From NCBI GenBank assembly GCA_900068845.1, contig CEFQ01000012.1:1-64000 (forward strand): a stretch of DNA of 64,000 nucleotides, given 5' to 3'. The translations under genes and the position numbers were made by a program. This document shows positions 25,977 through 35,128 of the stretch, one piece after another. Every line of letters starts with the position of its first letter. The first letter of the stretch is position 1. This DNA is from Enterobacter ludwigii (lineage in GTDB: Bacteria > Pseudomonadota > Gammaproteobacteria > Enterobacterales > Enterobacteriaceae). The notes beneath the pieces were generated by a model. That model did not search any database and was not told where the DNA came from. It was given only the letters and a program-made list of their open reading frames with translations.

Positions 25977-26758
25977 TTCCTCTCCTTGTTCATCAACAGA
26001 TTCAGGCTGATCAGCAGCAGAAACAGCGCAGTCACCGGTTGCAGTAATAGCCACGGTGCTTCCCACGCGAACGGCAGCAGTTCGGTCATCATCAATCCCA
26101 GTTCTGGCGTGGGCGGACGTACGCCAACGCTGATAAAACCCAAGGCTGATACGGCCATGATGGCGCTGCTAAACGAAAAAAGTATCAACGTCATTAATAT
26201 CGGCGCTAACGCAGGCCACAGGTGACGGCGGAAGCGATAGAACGCGGAGAAACCCAATAGCCTTGAGGCTTGCATGCCTGGCGCATGCACTATCGGACGC
26301 AACGTTGCGCGCGTCACGCGGAAGAACTCCACCCACAGCACCAGCGAAATCCCCAACCACAGCATGCCGGGCGAATCAGGTGCAATCGCCGCTAACAGGA
26401 GCACCAGCAATAACCCCGGCAGCGCGAGACACATATCGCCGAGCAGGCTGATCAGTCGATCAAGCCAGCCGCCATACACCGCGCTGAGCACGCCAGTCAC
26501 TACGCCTGCCATCATCGCGCTCATCACGCACAACGCCGCGAGGCCGAGCGAGAGACGCAATGCTGCACTGAGGCGCGGCAGCATGTCGCGACCAAGATGA
26601 TCAAATCCGAGAAGGCTGCCGCTGCTGGGCGCATGCAGTATCCGCAGCAGATCCTGTTCCAGCGGATCACCGCGATCAATCAGAGGTAACAGGAAGGCGA
26701 ATCCAAGTAGCAAGCACAACATCAGCAGCCCCATCAGACGCGAAATTGACAGGCTCAT
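25973..26758 (-). CDS. ABC importer permease (DppC/NikC type)
   Basis: Protein of 261 residues. It has an N-terminal helix, the domain motif LLGFDHLGRDMLPRL and the EAA-type loop GMQASRLLGFSAFYRFRRHLWPALAPIL, read in pieces. Its ends overlap both neighbours by 4 bp (25973-25976 and 26755-26758), so the operon is tightly coupled. Confidence 0.9.
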   Translation of the reverse strand: MSLSISRLMGLLMLCLLLGFAFLLPLIDRGDPLEQDLLRILHAPSSGSLLGFDHLGRDMLPRLSAALRLSLGLAALCVMSAMMAGVVTGVLSAVYGGWLDRLISLLGDMCLALPGLLLVLLLAAIAPDSPGMLWLGISLVLWVEFFRVTRATLRPIVHAPGMQASRLLGFSAFYRFRRHLWPALAPILMTLILFSFSSAIMAVSALGFISVGVRPPTPELGLMMTELLPFAWEAPWLLLQPVTALFLLLISLNLLMNKERK

Positions 26759-27693
26759 GCGCGCGCTCCCCGAGGATCAAGCAGATAACAACCCGCATCC
26801 ACCAGCATATTCAGCAGTACAAACAGCAGTCCGAACGTCATGGCGCTGGCCTGTATCACCGGAACATCACGGGCGAAGATGGCATGCACCAGCGCGTGAC
26901 CTATGCCGGGCCAGGCAAACAGCGTTTCCACCACCACCACGCCTTCCACCAGCCAGACAAACTGCATGCCGAACCAGGTCAACACCGGCGATGCCAGATT
27001 TCGCACCCCGTGACGCCGTAAGCGTGTCGCGGGGGCTAAACCTTTCTGCGCGCCCCAGCGGTAATAGCCCGATGTGACAACCTGATAGGTGGCTTCACGC
27101 ACTACGCGCACACCTACCGCGGTGAGCGATAATGCCAGCGTCAAGGATGGCAACAGAAAATGACGCAGTTCCCCGTGGCCGGCGCTCGGTAGCCAATCTA
27201 GCTGGAGTGCCAGCAGCACAATCAGCAACATGCCAAGGGCAAAATGCGGCACGGATTTCAGCAGCGCGCTGAGCCAGAACAATGCACGATCGAGCTTGCC
27301 ATTCGCGTGACATCCGGCCCAAATGCCCAGCGGCAAGGTGAGCAATATCGTCAGAAGCAACGATGTGCCTGCCAGTGCCAGCGTTTGGCTCAGCTGCCAG
27401 CGCAGTTCATCCATCACCGGCTCGCCGGAGACCAGCGATCGACCAAAGTTGAACTGCAGCAGATCGTATAGCCAGTGCAACAACGCGCTGCCTTGCTGCA
27501 GCGAGCCGCTTAGTTCCTGCTGCACACGTGCCACCGCACTGGCATCTACACGATCGTAGCCATAGCGGCCGCTGGCAATGCGCCATGCCATATCGCCGGG
27601 CAAAGCCTGCACCAAAAACCAGGTGAGTAAACCCACCGCCAGTACAACAAAAACTGCCTGCGCTAAGCGCCAGCCAAGAAGCTTAATCATCAT
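26755..27693 (-). CDS. ABC importer permease (DppB/NikB type)
   Basis: Protein of 312 residues from the ATG at 27693, which forms an ATGA overlap with the binding-protein stop; a GTG at 27702 is also in frame. The N-terminal helix (AVFVVLAVGLLTWFLVQALPGD) and the later RVVREATYQVVTSGYYRWGAQKG and FAWPGIGHALVHAIFARDVPVIQA stretches (read in pieces) are typical of the family. Confidence 0.9.
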   Translation of the reverse strand: MMIKLLGWRLAQAVFVVLAVGLLTWFLVQALPGDMAWRIASGRYGYDRVDASAVARVQQELSGSLQQGSALLHWLYDLLQFNFGRSLVSGEPVMDELRWQLSQTLALAGTSLLLTILLTLPLGIWAGCHANGKLDRALFWLSALLKSVPHFALGMLLIVLLALQLDWLPSAGHGELRHFLLPSLTLALSLTAVGVRVVREATYQVVTSGYYRWGAQKGLAPATRLRRHGVRNLASPVLTWFGMQFVWLVEGVVVVETLFAWPGIGHALVHAIFARDVPVIQASAMTFGLLFVLLNMLVDAGCYLLDPRGARA

Positions 27694-29216
27694 TGCTCCC
27701 ACTCCATCTGGCGCAGACCAAAGTGCCGTTCAAAGGGATCGAGCGTGACGTTTTTCAGCTTGCTGTTGATGGCGGCCGATTGTTGATACCAGGCAAGCGG
27801 GATCACCGGTAAATCCTGCTGTAAAGACGCGGTAATCAGGTTACGCGCCTGCGCTCGTTCAGCCGCATCGGTGGATTGCGTTAAGGTGTGTAACGCCGTG
27901 CTAAAACCGGCCGGATGCCAGTTCATTGCGCCCCAGTCACCGCCCTTCTCCGCGTAATCCTGCAGTAATGTGCCGGTTGGATCGGGTGTCAGCGCAAAGT
28001 TGCGGGAGAACAGCGCCAGTTGCATACGATTGCTGTGATGCTGTGCCGGAATTTCGCTGGCGTTGGTAGAGTTGATCTTCACCTCAATGCCGACTTTACG
28101 CAGCTGCTGCTGGATCACCATCGCCATCAGCGGCAGTTCGGGACGATCGGGGAATGTCAGTAGCGTCACACTAAAGCGCTGACCGTTTCGCGCTAACACG
28201 CCATCCGCACCCATTTTCCAGCCTGCGGCTTGCAGTTGCCGTGTCGCCTGCTGCGGATTGTACTGCAGCGGTTGCAGCGCGCTGTTATGCCATTCACCCA
28301 TATTCGGCGGGAATAGCTGGCTGGCCGCGCCAGGGTAACGCAGCACTGCCATCGCCAGCGCGTTACGGTCAATCGCCAGGCTGATCGCTTCACGCACCGG
28401 CTGTTCGGCTAACAGCGTATCCCCCGGATTCACTTTCAGCATCAACGTGCGCGGCACCGGGATGGAGGGCAGTTGCAGCGACGGTTTACGTGCTAAACGC
28501 TGACGGCTGGCCGCATCAAGGTTGAAAACGTAATCCGCGTCACCGCTTTCCGCCAGCAATGCGCGAGTTTCGGCGCGTCCGGATGAGAGATAGCTGGCCG
28601 CCTTAATCGCCGGTTTTTCGCCCCAGTAATCGTCAAAACGCTTTACCGCCAGCGACTGCGGCGGCTGGAACGAGGTCAACATAAACGGTCCGCTGCCGAT
28701 GATGCGGGTAATATTGCCCTGCGCATCCCAACTGGCGAGCGCCAGAATCTGCGAACGGCTTTCAGCCAGTACCGACAGCAGCGGCGTAAAAGGTTCGCGC
28801 AAGGTAATCGTGACGCGTTGCCCTTCCCCGCTGATAGCGGTGATGGGGGTTTTATCCAGCAAACCTGCTTTGCTGCGCGCGGTATTCAGTGATTTCACTA
28901 CGGCGGCCGCATCCAGCGGCGATCCATCATGGAAACGCACATTATCACGCAGCGTAATTTGCCAGTTCAAACCGTCAGCGGAAACTTGCCAGCTTTGCGC
29001 CAGCGCAGGAATGGGCTCAGCACGTTCGTTGACCTCCACCAGCGTTTCCACCACATCCATGCGCAACAAAATGTCGCCAGAGAGCGCCGGATCGGTGCCT
29101 TTGATTTCAAACGGCGCCGCAATCCGCACCGGTTTATCCTGATGTTCAGCCGCCATTGAGGCGTAAGAAGCCAGGCCTAACGCCGCAGCGATAAGCAAAA
29201 TTTTCATTGATTTCAT
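27690..29216 (-). CDS. Periplasmic binding protein, NikA/DppA/OppA family
   Basis: Substrate-binding protein of 508 residues. A signal peptide (MKILLIAAALGLASYASMAA) precedes a family 5 fold (DVVETLVEVNERAEPIPALAQSW, WQITLRDNVRFHDGSPLDAA, IIGSGPFML). The overall pattern is closer to NikA and opine-metallophore binders than to oligopeptide binders, but the metal/ligand residues cannot be judged by eye. It is the first gene of the operon and has its own leader region at 29217-29383. Confidence 0.88.
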   Translation of the reverse strand: MKSMKILLIAAALGLASYASMAAEHQDKPVRIAAPFEIKGTDPALSGDILLRMDVVETLVEVNERAEPIPALAQSWQVSADGLNWQITLRDNVRFHDGSPLDAAAVVKSLNTARSKAGLLDKTPITAISGEGQRVTITLREPFTPLLSVLAESRSQILALASWDAQGNITRIIGSGPFMLTSFQPPQSLAVKRFDDYWGEKPAIKAASYLSSGRAETRALLAESGDADYVFNLDAASRQRLARKPSLQLPSIPVPRTLMLKVNPGDTLLAEQPVREAISLAIDRNALAMAVLRYPGAASQLFPPNMGEWHNSALQPLQYNPQQATRQLQAAGWKMGADGVLARNGQRFSVTLLTFPDRPELPLMAMVIQQQLRKVGIEVKINSTNASEIPAQHHSNRMQLALFSRNFALTPDPTGTLLQDYAEKGGDWGAMNWHPAGFSTALHTLTQSTDAAERAQARNLITASLQQDLPVIPLAWYQQSAAINSKLKNVTLDPFERHFGLRQMEWEQ

Positions 29217-29383
29217 TATGATTTCCGACTGAAGCCGCTACATATTAAAAGAGTTAATTACGTTATAACATAACAATACACATTTCAACACAGATTGGCG
29301 ACAAAGACGGGTGATTGCCGCTGCACGCAGGGCTTTGGCTGCGGTATGCTGCAAACGAACTTTTATTTTAAGGAGCAGCAGAT

Positions 29384-29569
29384 ATGCCAGAAATCATTGT
29401 GTATGCGGCGGAAGGTCGCACGGTTGAGCAGAAGAAGAAGTTGCTGAGAGCCGTCACTGCCGCGGTGGCAGATTCGTTTGAGATCGACGCTAATTCAGTG
29501 ACGGTTTCCATTATTGAAACGCCAAAACACCATAAGTCGAAAGGCGGCGTGCCGTTTGATGAACGCTGA
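29384..29569 (+). CDS. 4-oxalocrotonate tautomerase family protein
   Basis: Protein of 61 residues starting Met-Pro; after Met removal Pro1 is the catalytic base of the tautomerase superfamily. The beta-alpha-beta pattern (PEIIVYAAEGRTVEQKKKLL, VTVSIIETP, GGVPFDE) fits. AAGGAG lies about 10 nt before the ATG. The function in this strain is unknown; it is monocistronic and convergent to the glycosyltransferase. Confidence 0.85.
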   Translation: MPEIIVYAAEGRTVEQKKKLLRAVTAAVADSFEIDANSVTVSIIETPKHHKSKGGVPFDER

Positions 29570-29610
29570 AAAGAGTTATTGACAGCTTCAGGATAAACGA
29601 GTTTGAAAAC

Positions 29611-29672
29611 AGGCATAGATTTCCGTAAATTAGTGATAGTGCTACGGATTAAATAGCATCTGCTCTATGCCT
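29611..29672. repeat. Nested inverted repeat between tautomerase and glycosyltransferase
   Basis: Outer arms AGGCATAGA (29611-29619) and TCTATGCCT (29664-29672) enclose inner arms TCCGTA (29622-29627) and TACGGA (29643-29648). It ends 8 bp before the AT-rich glycosyltransferase stop. It could be a bidirectional terminator, a small RNA fold or an island boundary. Confidence 0.45.
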
Positions 29673-29679
29673 GATGAGA

Positions 29680-30786
29680 TTAGATTAGATGAAATTCATC
29701 AATAGCATTTAATACTTTATTGACGATTAAAGAATCTTTCGCAACAATATAATCAGATGTGAATATTTGATGCCCATTACTGTAACCCGGTGACCATAAA
29801 GTATTATTATCAGGGATATCGCGATAAATGCCGATTAAAGGTTTATCATACATAGCAGAGATATGCACGATAGCGGTATCCGGTGATATAACCAAGTCAC
29901 ACAATTGAATGGCAACCATAGCATGATACAGCGAAGGAACATGGTATACTTTTGCACCGCTGAAAAAATCACATTTAAACTTTTTTTTATAATCAATAAC
30001 TATAATTTCCACATCTTTATTTTTTAGTAAAATACCACTTACTATTTCAGAGGTTTGCTCGGAAGTTAAATTTCTATCATCGTGACTGGCATACATATTG
30101 ATGATGACTTTTTTCTTTTTATTGTTAAAAAAATCAATAGATTTAACATCTTCTGAAACTGACTCATCATGGTAGACTTCATAACGTTGACACTCAACAC
30201 CAGTTAAGCCAAGGTATTTAATAATTGCAGCGTAAATCTCTTTTGTGTGAGAGTCATAATGATTGAATGTGATATTCACATCATAATGTGGTATCCATTT
30301 CGGTTTATTGAAACCTAATGAAATCCTTGGAGATAGGGCGTTTATCATGTGCGGCATGTAAAGACCAGTATCCCAGATTGATGTATCAATAAGTAGATCA
30401 TAGTTATGATTTTTCATAACAGACATAAGATCATCGGGAATGGCGTGGTCGTATATATCCTTAGAGATCATCTCATTCGACAAATAAAGATTTCTAATGT
30501 AAGGATTATTTTCGAAGATCATGTAATTAGATCTAACAGCTAAAACATCAATTTCAATTCCTGCGTCATGCATCGCTCTAAATATGCAGGTAGATACAAT
30601 TGCATCACCAATTTTACCTTCATTCCTAATCATCAGCACAGTACGCACTTTTGAAGGTGATAAGTTTTCTTTTGGCTTATGCCGCCAAATTTTTGTGGCT
30701 TTATATAGATTGACTTTATATTTCAATTCTTTTTTTAAATAATTTCTTTTTCTGTTTAATGCTCGGATCTTCTTAATAATGCTCAT
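29680..30786 (-). CDS. Glycosyltransferase family 9 (heptosyltransferase-like), AT-rich
   Basis: Protein of 368 residues, probably transferring a sugar to lipopolysaccharide or another surface glycan on the cytoplasmic side. GT9 marks are RNEGKIGDAIVSTCIFRAM near residue 55 and SPDTAIVHISAMYDKPLIGIY near residue 310. The N-terminus is highly basic. The gene is much richer in A/T and in Lys/Ile/Asn codons than its neighbours, a sign of recent transfer, and no other glycan genes flank it. Confidence 0.85.
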   Translation of the reverse strand: MSIIKKIRALNRKRNYLKKELKYKVNLYKATKIWRHKPKENLSPSKVRTVLMIRNEGKIGDAIVSTCIFRAMHDAGIEIDVLAVRSNYMIFENNPYIRNLYLSNEMISKDIYDHAIPDDLMSVMKNHNYDLLIDTSIWDTGLYMPHMINALSPRISLGFNKPKWIPHYDVNITFNHYDSHTKEIYAAIIKYLGLTGVECQRYEVYHDESVSEDVKSIDFFNNKKKKVIINMYASHDDRNLTSEQTSEIVSGILLKNKDVEIIVIDYKKKFKCDFFSGAKVYHVPSLYHAMVAIQLCDLVISPDTAIVHISAMYDKPLIGIYRDIPDNNTLWSPGYSNGHQIFTSDYIVAKDSLIVNKVLNAIDEFHLI

Positions 30787-30928
30787 ACTAGTTCTTCAAT
30801 CCTGAAATTTTCAATATCATACGACTTGTTTACATTGAGATAAAGAGCGCCAAAGATACTTCGCGAACGTTAAAAAGTCAGTATCATAGCGGTTCTGCCG
30901 CCTACCGAATTGAGTGAACTAGCACGCT

Positions 30929-31669
30929 ATGACCGACCAAACTGCACTATTTTCGCGGCTTACTTCTACCCTTGCCGATGACAGCCGCACACCGCTGTAC
31001 AAGCGTTTCGCTATGGCGATCAAAGATGCGGTGCGAGATGGCGTATTAGTCAATGAAGAGATTCTGCCGAGTGAACGAGATTTCAGCCAGTCGCTGAGTA
31101 TTTCGCGCATTACGGTACGTAAAGCTATGGATGCGCTGGAAAAAGAGGGCGTAGTATTGCGTTCTCGTGGCTACGGTACGCAGATTTGTAGCCAGTTCGA
31201 ATATTCACTGAAAGAACCAAAAGGCTTGTCGCAACAAGCGGTGTTGCGTGGCAAAAAGCCCGACACCGTGTGGATTCATAAAAGCAAAATTCACTGCGAT
31301 GCCGAAATCGCCGAGAAGCTGGGACTGAGTGAAGGCAGCGAAGTGTATCAGTTGAAGCGCATTCGCTATGTCGACCACTTAGCGGTGTCGGTGGAAGAAT
31401 CCTGGGTACCGGCGCGTTACATCGCTGATGTGGATGAGATCGGCATTTCACTTTACGACTATTTCCACCAGCAGCACATCCTGCCGGTGAAATCGCAAAG
31501 TAGAGTAAGTGCTCGCATGCCTGATGAGGCGCTACAGCAGCAGATCGCCCTGCCCGACAACGTACCCGTTCTGGTTATCAAGCAACTGGCGTTAGACGCC
31601 CAAGGCAATCCGCTGGAGTACAGCATTAGCTACTGTCGCAGCGACATGTATGTGTTTATTGCTGAGTAA
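30929..31669 (+). CDS. yegW: GntR/HutC-family regulator YegW
   Basis: Regulator of 246 residues. The winged HTH (LPSERDFSQSLSISRITVRKAMDALEKEGVV in pieces) is followed by a UTRA effector domain (VYQLKRIRYVDHLAVSVEESWVPARY). Length and neighbours match E. coli yegW, which lies beside yegTUV. It converges on yegV with a 14-bp overlap of the 3' ends. Confidence 0.88.
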   Translation: MTDQTALFSRLTSTLADDSRTPLYKRFAMAIKDAVRDGVLVNEEILPSERDFSQSLSISRITVRKAMDALEKEGVVLRSRGYGTQICSQFEYSLKEPKGLSQQAVLRGKKPDTVWIHKSKIHCDAEIAEKLGLSEGSEVYQLKRIRYVDHLAVSVEESWVPARYIADVDEIGISLYDYFHQQHILPVKSQSRVSARMPDEALQQQIALPDNVPVLVIKQLALDAQGNPLEYSISYCRSDMYVFIAE

Positions 31670-32636
31670 GCCGCTGTTGCCAATAGCTGCTTAACGTAGC
31701 GCGATCCGGCGCGCAATCGCCGCCGCGCTGTGACACCACATAAGACGCCACGGCGTTGCCCAGCGCGACGCTCTCGGCCAGCGGCCAGCCCGAAGCCAAT
31801 CCCGCCAGTAATCCACCCGCGTGGCTGTCGCCCGCTCCGATGGTATCCACCACTTTAGTAGGCAGCGCCGGCATCCAGCCTTGTGTCTCCGCGTTAGCGT
31901 AACCCGCGCCTTCGCTATCGAGACGCACCACCATCGCGCCACCAAAACGCTGCTGCCAGCGCATCAATAACTGTTGCGCATCAAAGGGTTCAGACTGAGC
32001 CAGACGTTCATGCCACAATAGTTCCGCTTCCTGCCTGTTCACTGTAATCAGTGGATCGCACGCCATAATGCGTTCGAACTGCACATTACCGATATCCGCC
32101 AGACGCGGGCCGAAATCCACCAGCAACTGATAGGGCGAGGTTTGTTGCTCCAGCCAGTCGATCAGCACGTCCCCACTTTTGCTGGTGAGTTGATAGCCGG
32201 AAAGGTAGATCCAACGATTATCCGGCTGCGGCAGCGTGTTCAGAAGCGCTGCATCCCACTGATTTTCCACACCGCTCACCGATAGAAAAGTGCGCTCACC
32301 ATCGGGTTCAACGAGTGCTAAACACCAACCGTTGTCACCTTTTGCCGTTTCCAGCACGCTGTGAATGCCATATTCCGTTAGCTTCTGCCGCACAATGCTC
32401 GCCCAGGTGCCGTTGCCGAGCGGCAGCGCATTAATTGACGGGATGCCAAGCCGGTGCAGCGCAATCGCCACATTCAGCGCACAGCCTCCCACATTGACGC
32501 CCTGCTGGTGGAGTTCAATATCACTGCCACGATGCGGCAACGAGTAGGCATCGGCAATCACATCCACAACTGCCGCGCCAACCACCAGCACCGGCATACG
32601 ACTTTCAAGTCGATTCAGATCATCAGGCGTCAACAT
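31656..32636 (-). CDS. yegV: PfkB-family sugar/nucleoside kinase YegV
   Basis: Kinase of 326 residues. N-terminal GGxxxN region (GVNVGGCALNVAIALHRLG) and C-terminal catalytic motif DTIGAGDSHAGG, with Asp as base, are intact. The ATG at 32636 is chosen because GAGG lies 7 nt upstream and it overlaps yegU by 14 bp; a later ATG at 32597 (MPVLVVGAAVVDV) is possible. It probably phosphorylates a ribose- or nucleoside-type sugar imported by YegT. Confidence 0.87.
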   Translation of the reverse strand: MLTPDDLNRLESRMPVLVVGAAVVDVIADAYSLPHRGSDIELHQQGVNVGGCALNVAIALHRLGIPSINALPLGNGTWASIVRQKLTEYGIHSVLETAKGDNGWCLALVEPDGERTFLSVSGVENQWDAALLNTLPQPDNRWIYLSGYQLTSKSGDVLIDWLEQQTSPYQLLVDFGPRLADIGNVQFERIMACDPLITVNRQEAELLWHERLAQSEPFDAQQLLMRWQQRFGGAMVVRLDSEGAGYANAETQGWMPALPTKVVDTIGAGDSHAGGLLAGLASGWPLAESVALGNAVASYVVSQRGGDCAPDRATLSSYWQQRLTQQ

Positions 32637-33651
32637 AAGCGGCCTCGCGCTGCTGGCGGAAACGCGTGAATGCGGCGCTGTAGCGGGTGAAATCCAGTGC
32701 ATTGGCGGCATCCAACTCAGCTTTCAACGCAACGTCGATGCTGTCAATTCCGTGCAGCGCGCCGCAAATAGCCACCGCCATCGCGCCGATGGTATCGGTA
32801 TCGCCGCCAAGATTAGCGCAAAGGATCGCGCAGCGGTTCGGATTCGTTTCTGCTAATTCAACCATCGCAATCGCCGCCGGAACCGATTCAATGGTGGCGG
32901 TTCCGGTGCCCACCACATCGTAAATCTGCTGAAGAGTGGATTCCACGCCCCTGCCCTGCGCGACAACGTTTAAAGCCAGTTCGAGACGTGCCGCCATGGA
33001 CGCGCTAAAGGTGGTGACACGCTTTTCCTGCGCCGCGCGGGCAATCGCGGGCAATTCATCGCGGATGGTTGGCCAGATTGCGCCATCAATGGCGCGTGAA
33101 ACTGCCCACGCAATCACCGTGGCACCGGAAATCGCGACATCCGATTTATGCGTTGGGCTTGACGCCAGCGCTACTGCATCAATGAAAGCGGATAAATCAC
33201 GTGCTGGCAGCAGGCAACCAAGCGGTGATACGCGCATCGCTGCGCCGTTGGTCATGCCGTTATTCTCCAGCTGCGATACCGGCGTGCCTGCTTTCATGGC
33301 ATTGAGCGCGATTTTTGAGGTCGGCCCCAGCACATTCTTGTTAAAAGCATCAAACGACTCAGCCCAGTGCAAAATATTCGCGCCAATGGTTTCCGCGTTG
33401 ATCTCGCCATCATGAGTTACGATCGCATCGGCTAATGCCAGCGCCATTGAGGTGTCATCGGTAAAGGCTGCCCGGCCAAAGTAGCAGGCAGCATTGTTTT
33501 CAGCCGGACCGGGCAGGAAGCGATCGATCCAGCCAAAGTGCTGCTTCACGCGCGAACGCGGCCACAATTCCGATGGCATGCCCATCGCATCGCCCAGCGC
33601 CTGGCCGTAAAACGCGCCTAAAATCCGTTTTTCCTGCGTTGTCATCGTCAT
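32623..33651 (-). CDS. yegU: ADP-ribosylglycohydrolase-family protein YegU
   Basis: Protein of 342 residues of the DraG/ARH fold. Metal-binding motifs GDAMGMPSE, FTDDTSMALALADAI and GGDTDTIGAMAVAI are present. It hydrolyses an N-glycosidic or ADP-ribose-type bond; the true substrate of YegU is not established. It sits between the transporter and the kinase, which suggests transport, glycoside cleavage and phosphorylation of a nucleoside-like compound. Confidence 0.9.
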   Translation of the reverse strand: MTMTTQEKRILGAFYGQALGDAMGMPSELWPRSRVKQHFGWIDRFLPGPAENNAACYFGRAAFTDDTSMALALADAIVTHDGEINAETIGANILHWAESFDAFNKNVLGPTSKIALNAMKAGTPVSQLENNGMTNGAAMRVSPLGCLLPARDLSAFIDAVALASSPTHKSDVAISGATVIAWAVSRAIDGAIWPTIRDELPAIARAAQEKRVTTFSASMAARLELALNVVAQGRGVESTLQQIYDVVGTGTATIESVPAAIAMVELAETNPNRCAILCANLGGDTDTIGAMAVAICGALHGIDSIDVALKAELDAANALDFTRYSAAFTRFRQQREAAYVDA

Positions 33652-33662
33652 AGTGAAATCCC

Positions 33663-34937
33663 TTATTTATGGCTGTCAGCGGTTGCTGAATTTTCAAAAG
33701 CGGTAAGTTCATCGCTGCGTTTTTTGCCGTCTCGGAACAGGACAATAAAGGCGATGGTAATCATGACGATCATCACGCTGCCGAACATCCACATGCCGGC
33801 CCAGTTAAAAGTCTGGCCGTTGCGTGGTTGATCGTAGGCGAACATTTCCTGCATCAGATAGCCACCAAGGCGATAACCGAGCAGGCTGCCGATGCCCTGA
33901 CAGGCCAGCGTAATCAGACCTTGCGCGGCGTTGCGCATCGCCACAGGTGCTTTCTTATCAACGTAGATGTAAGCGGTGATGAAATAAAAATCGTAGCTGA
34001 CGCCGTGCAGCAAAATGCCCATAAACAGCAAGCCGTACGTCAGCATGTTTTGATCGCCGCCGAACACGAAAAACACATAGCGCAGTGCGGCAGTGGTTAA
34101 CCCGAGCAGCAGTACTTTGCCGATGCCAAAGCGTTTAATGAAGAACGGCAGTGCCAGCAAGAAGAAGATCTCTGATACCTGGCCGAGCGTCATCCAGCCG
34201 GTGGCATGCGGCAAACCGACTTCCGTCAGATAGCCTTCGGCAAAGATGTAGTAAAACGCCAGCGGCATGCTGAACAGGAAGGAGCAGACGAAGAAGACGA
34301 GGAAACTGCGATCCTTCAACAAATGCAGCGCATCCAGACCCAGCGCAACGCGCAAGCTGAATTTTCCGCTACTCTTCGGCTCCGTAGCGGGCAGCATCAG
34401 AGCAAATATTCCCAGCAACAGCGAGCTTGCTGCCGTGATTAACAACGGCACGTTGCTCGCGGAGATATCGCCATAGCCTAGCAACGGCGGCAGGAAACCA
34501 CAGACGATGCCTGAAGCAATCCAGCCAAGGGTGCCCATGACGCGAATGCGTGGATAATCACGTTCTACATCAGCAACATGTGAAAATGCGATGCTGTTGG
34601 TTAAGGCAATGGTAGGCATGTAAGTCAGTGCATACAGCAACAACAGGGGGAAGAAGCCGCTGAAGTGCGTTTGCTGGGCTGCGAAGAACATCAGAATCGA
34701 TCCGACGATTGTGAGCAGCGACAACACTTTTTGCGCCTGGAAGAAGCGATCGGCCAGAGATCCGACAAGGATCGGCGACAAAATAGCTGCTATCGATGTA
34801 CAGGCGTAGCACCAGGCGATCTCAACCGGCGAGAAGCCGTTTTTGCTGAGAAATGCCCATAGCGGCACAAACCATGCGCCCCAGATAAACCACTCAAGAA
34901 ACATCATGAACGACAGTTTTGGGATTGTTGTTTTCAT
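33663..34937 (-). CDS. yegT: MFS nucleoside transporter YegT (NupG/XapB family)
   Basis: Protein of 424 residues with twelve predicted helices (LSFMMFLEWFIWGAWFVPLWAF at the N-terminus, GSLADRFF in loop 2-3). NupG/XapB family members import nucleosides with protons. It is the first gene of the yegT-yegU-yegV operon. Its start region has an 11-bp-spaced direct repeat that may be the YegW operator. Confidence 0.9.
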   Translation of the reverse strand: MKTTIPKLSFMMFLEWFIWGAWFVPLWAFLSKNGFSPVEIAWCYACTSIAAILSPILVGSLADRFFQAQKVLSLLTIVGSILMFFAAQQTHFSGFFPLLLLYALTYMPTIALTNSIAFSHVADVERDYPRIRVMGTLGWIASGIVCGFLPPLLGYGDISASNVPLLITAASSLLLGIFALMLPATEPKSSGKFSLRVALGLDALHLLKDRSFLVFFVCSFLFSMPLAFYYIFAEGYLTEVGLPHATGWMTLGQVSEIFFLLALPFFIKRFGIGKVLLLGLTTAALRYVFFVFGGDQNMLTYGLLFMGILLHGVSYDFYFITAYIYVDKKAPVAMRNAAQGLITLACQGIGSLLGYRLGGYLMQEMFAYDQPRNGQTFNWAGMWMFGSVMIVMITIAFIVLFRDGKKRSDELTAFENSATADSHK

Positions 34938-34982
34938 TAAAAAGGACTCCCCGGTGTAGGTGGGGCCAATCTAACACCAGAA

Positions 34983-35001
34983 ATAATACCTTTATAATAC
35001 C
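34983..35001 (-). promoter_or_regulatory. Direct repeat upstream of yegT
   Basis: ATAATACC occurs at 34983-34990 and 34994-35001 (GGTATTAT twice on the minus strand, 11 bp apart), about 46 bp before the yegT ATG. One-turn spacing suggests cooperative binding of a regulator on one helix face, possibly YegW. Confidence 0.35.
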
Positions 35002-35100
35002 ACCGGCCGATTTTTTGAACTTGTCCACAACATTTTAAGTGAAGTGCAACGGTTTGAGATGGGAAGTAACGGTAAGGAGGTAGAGGAGGAGAAGTGAATG

Positions 35101-35121
35101 AGGGCGCGCCTGACGCGCCCT
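35101..35121 (-). terminator. Hairpin downstream of sad
   Basis: AGGGCGCG/CGCGCCCT with a 5-nt loop lies 8 bp past the sad stop. The following minus-strand bases (CATTCACTTCTCC) are only moderately T-rich. Confidence 0.5.
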
Positions 35122-35128
35122 ATAATAC

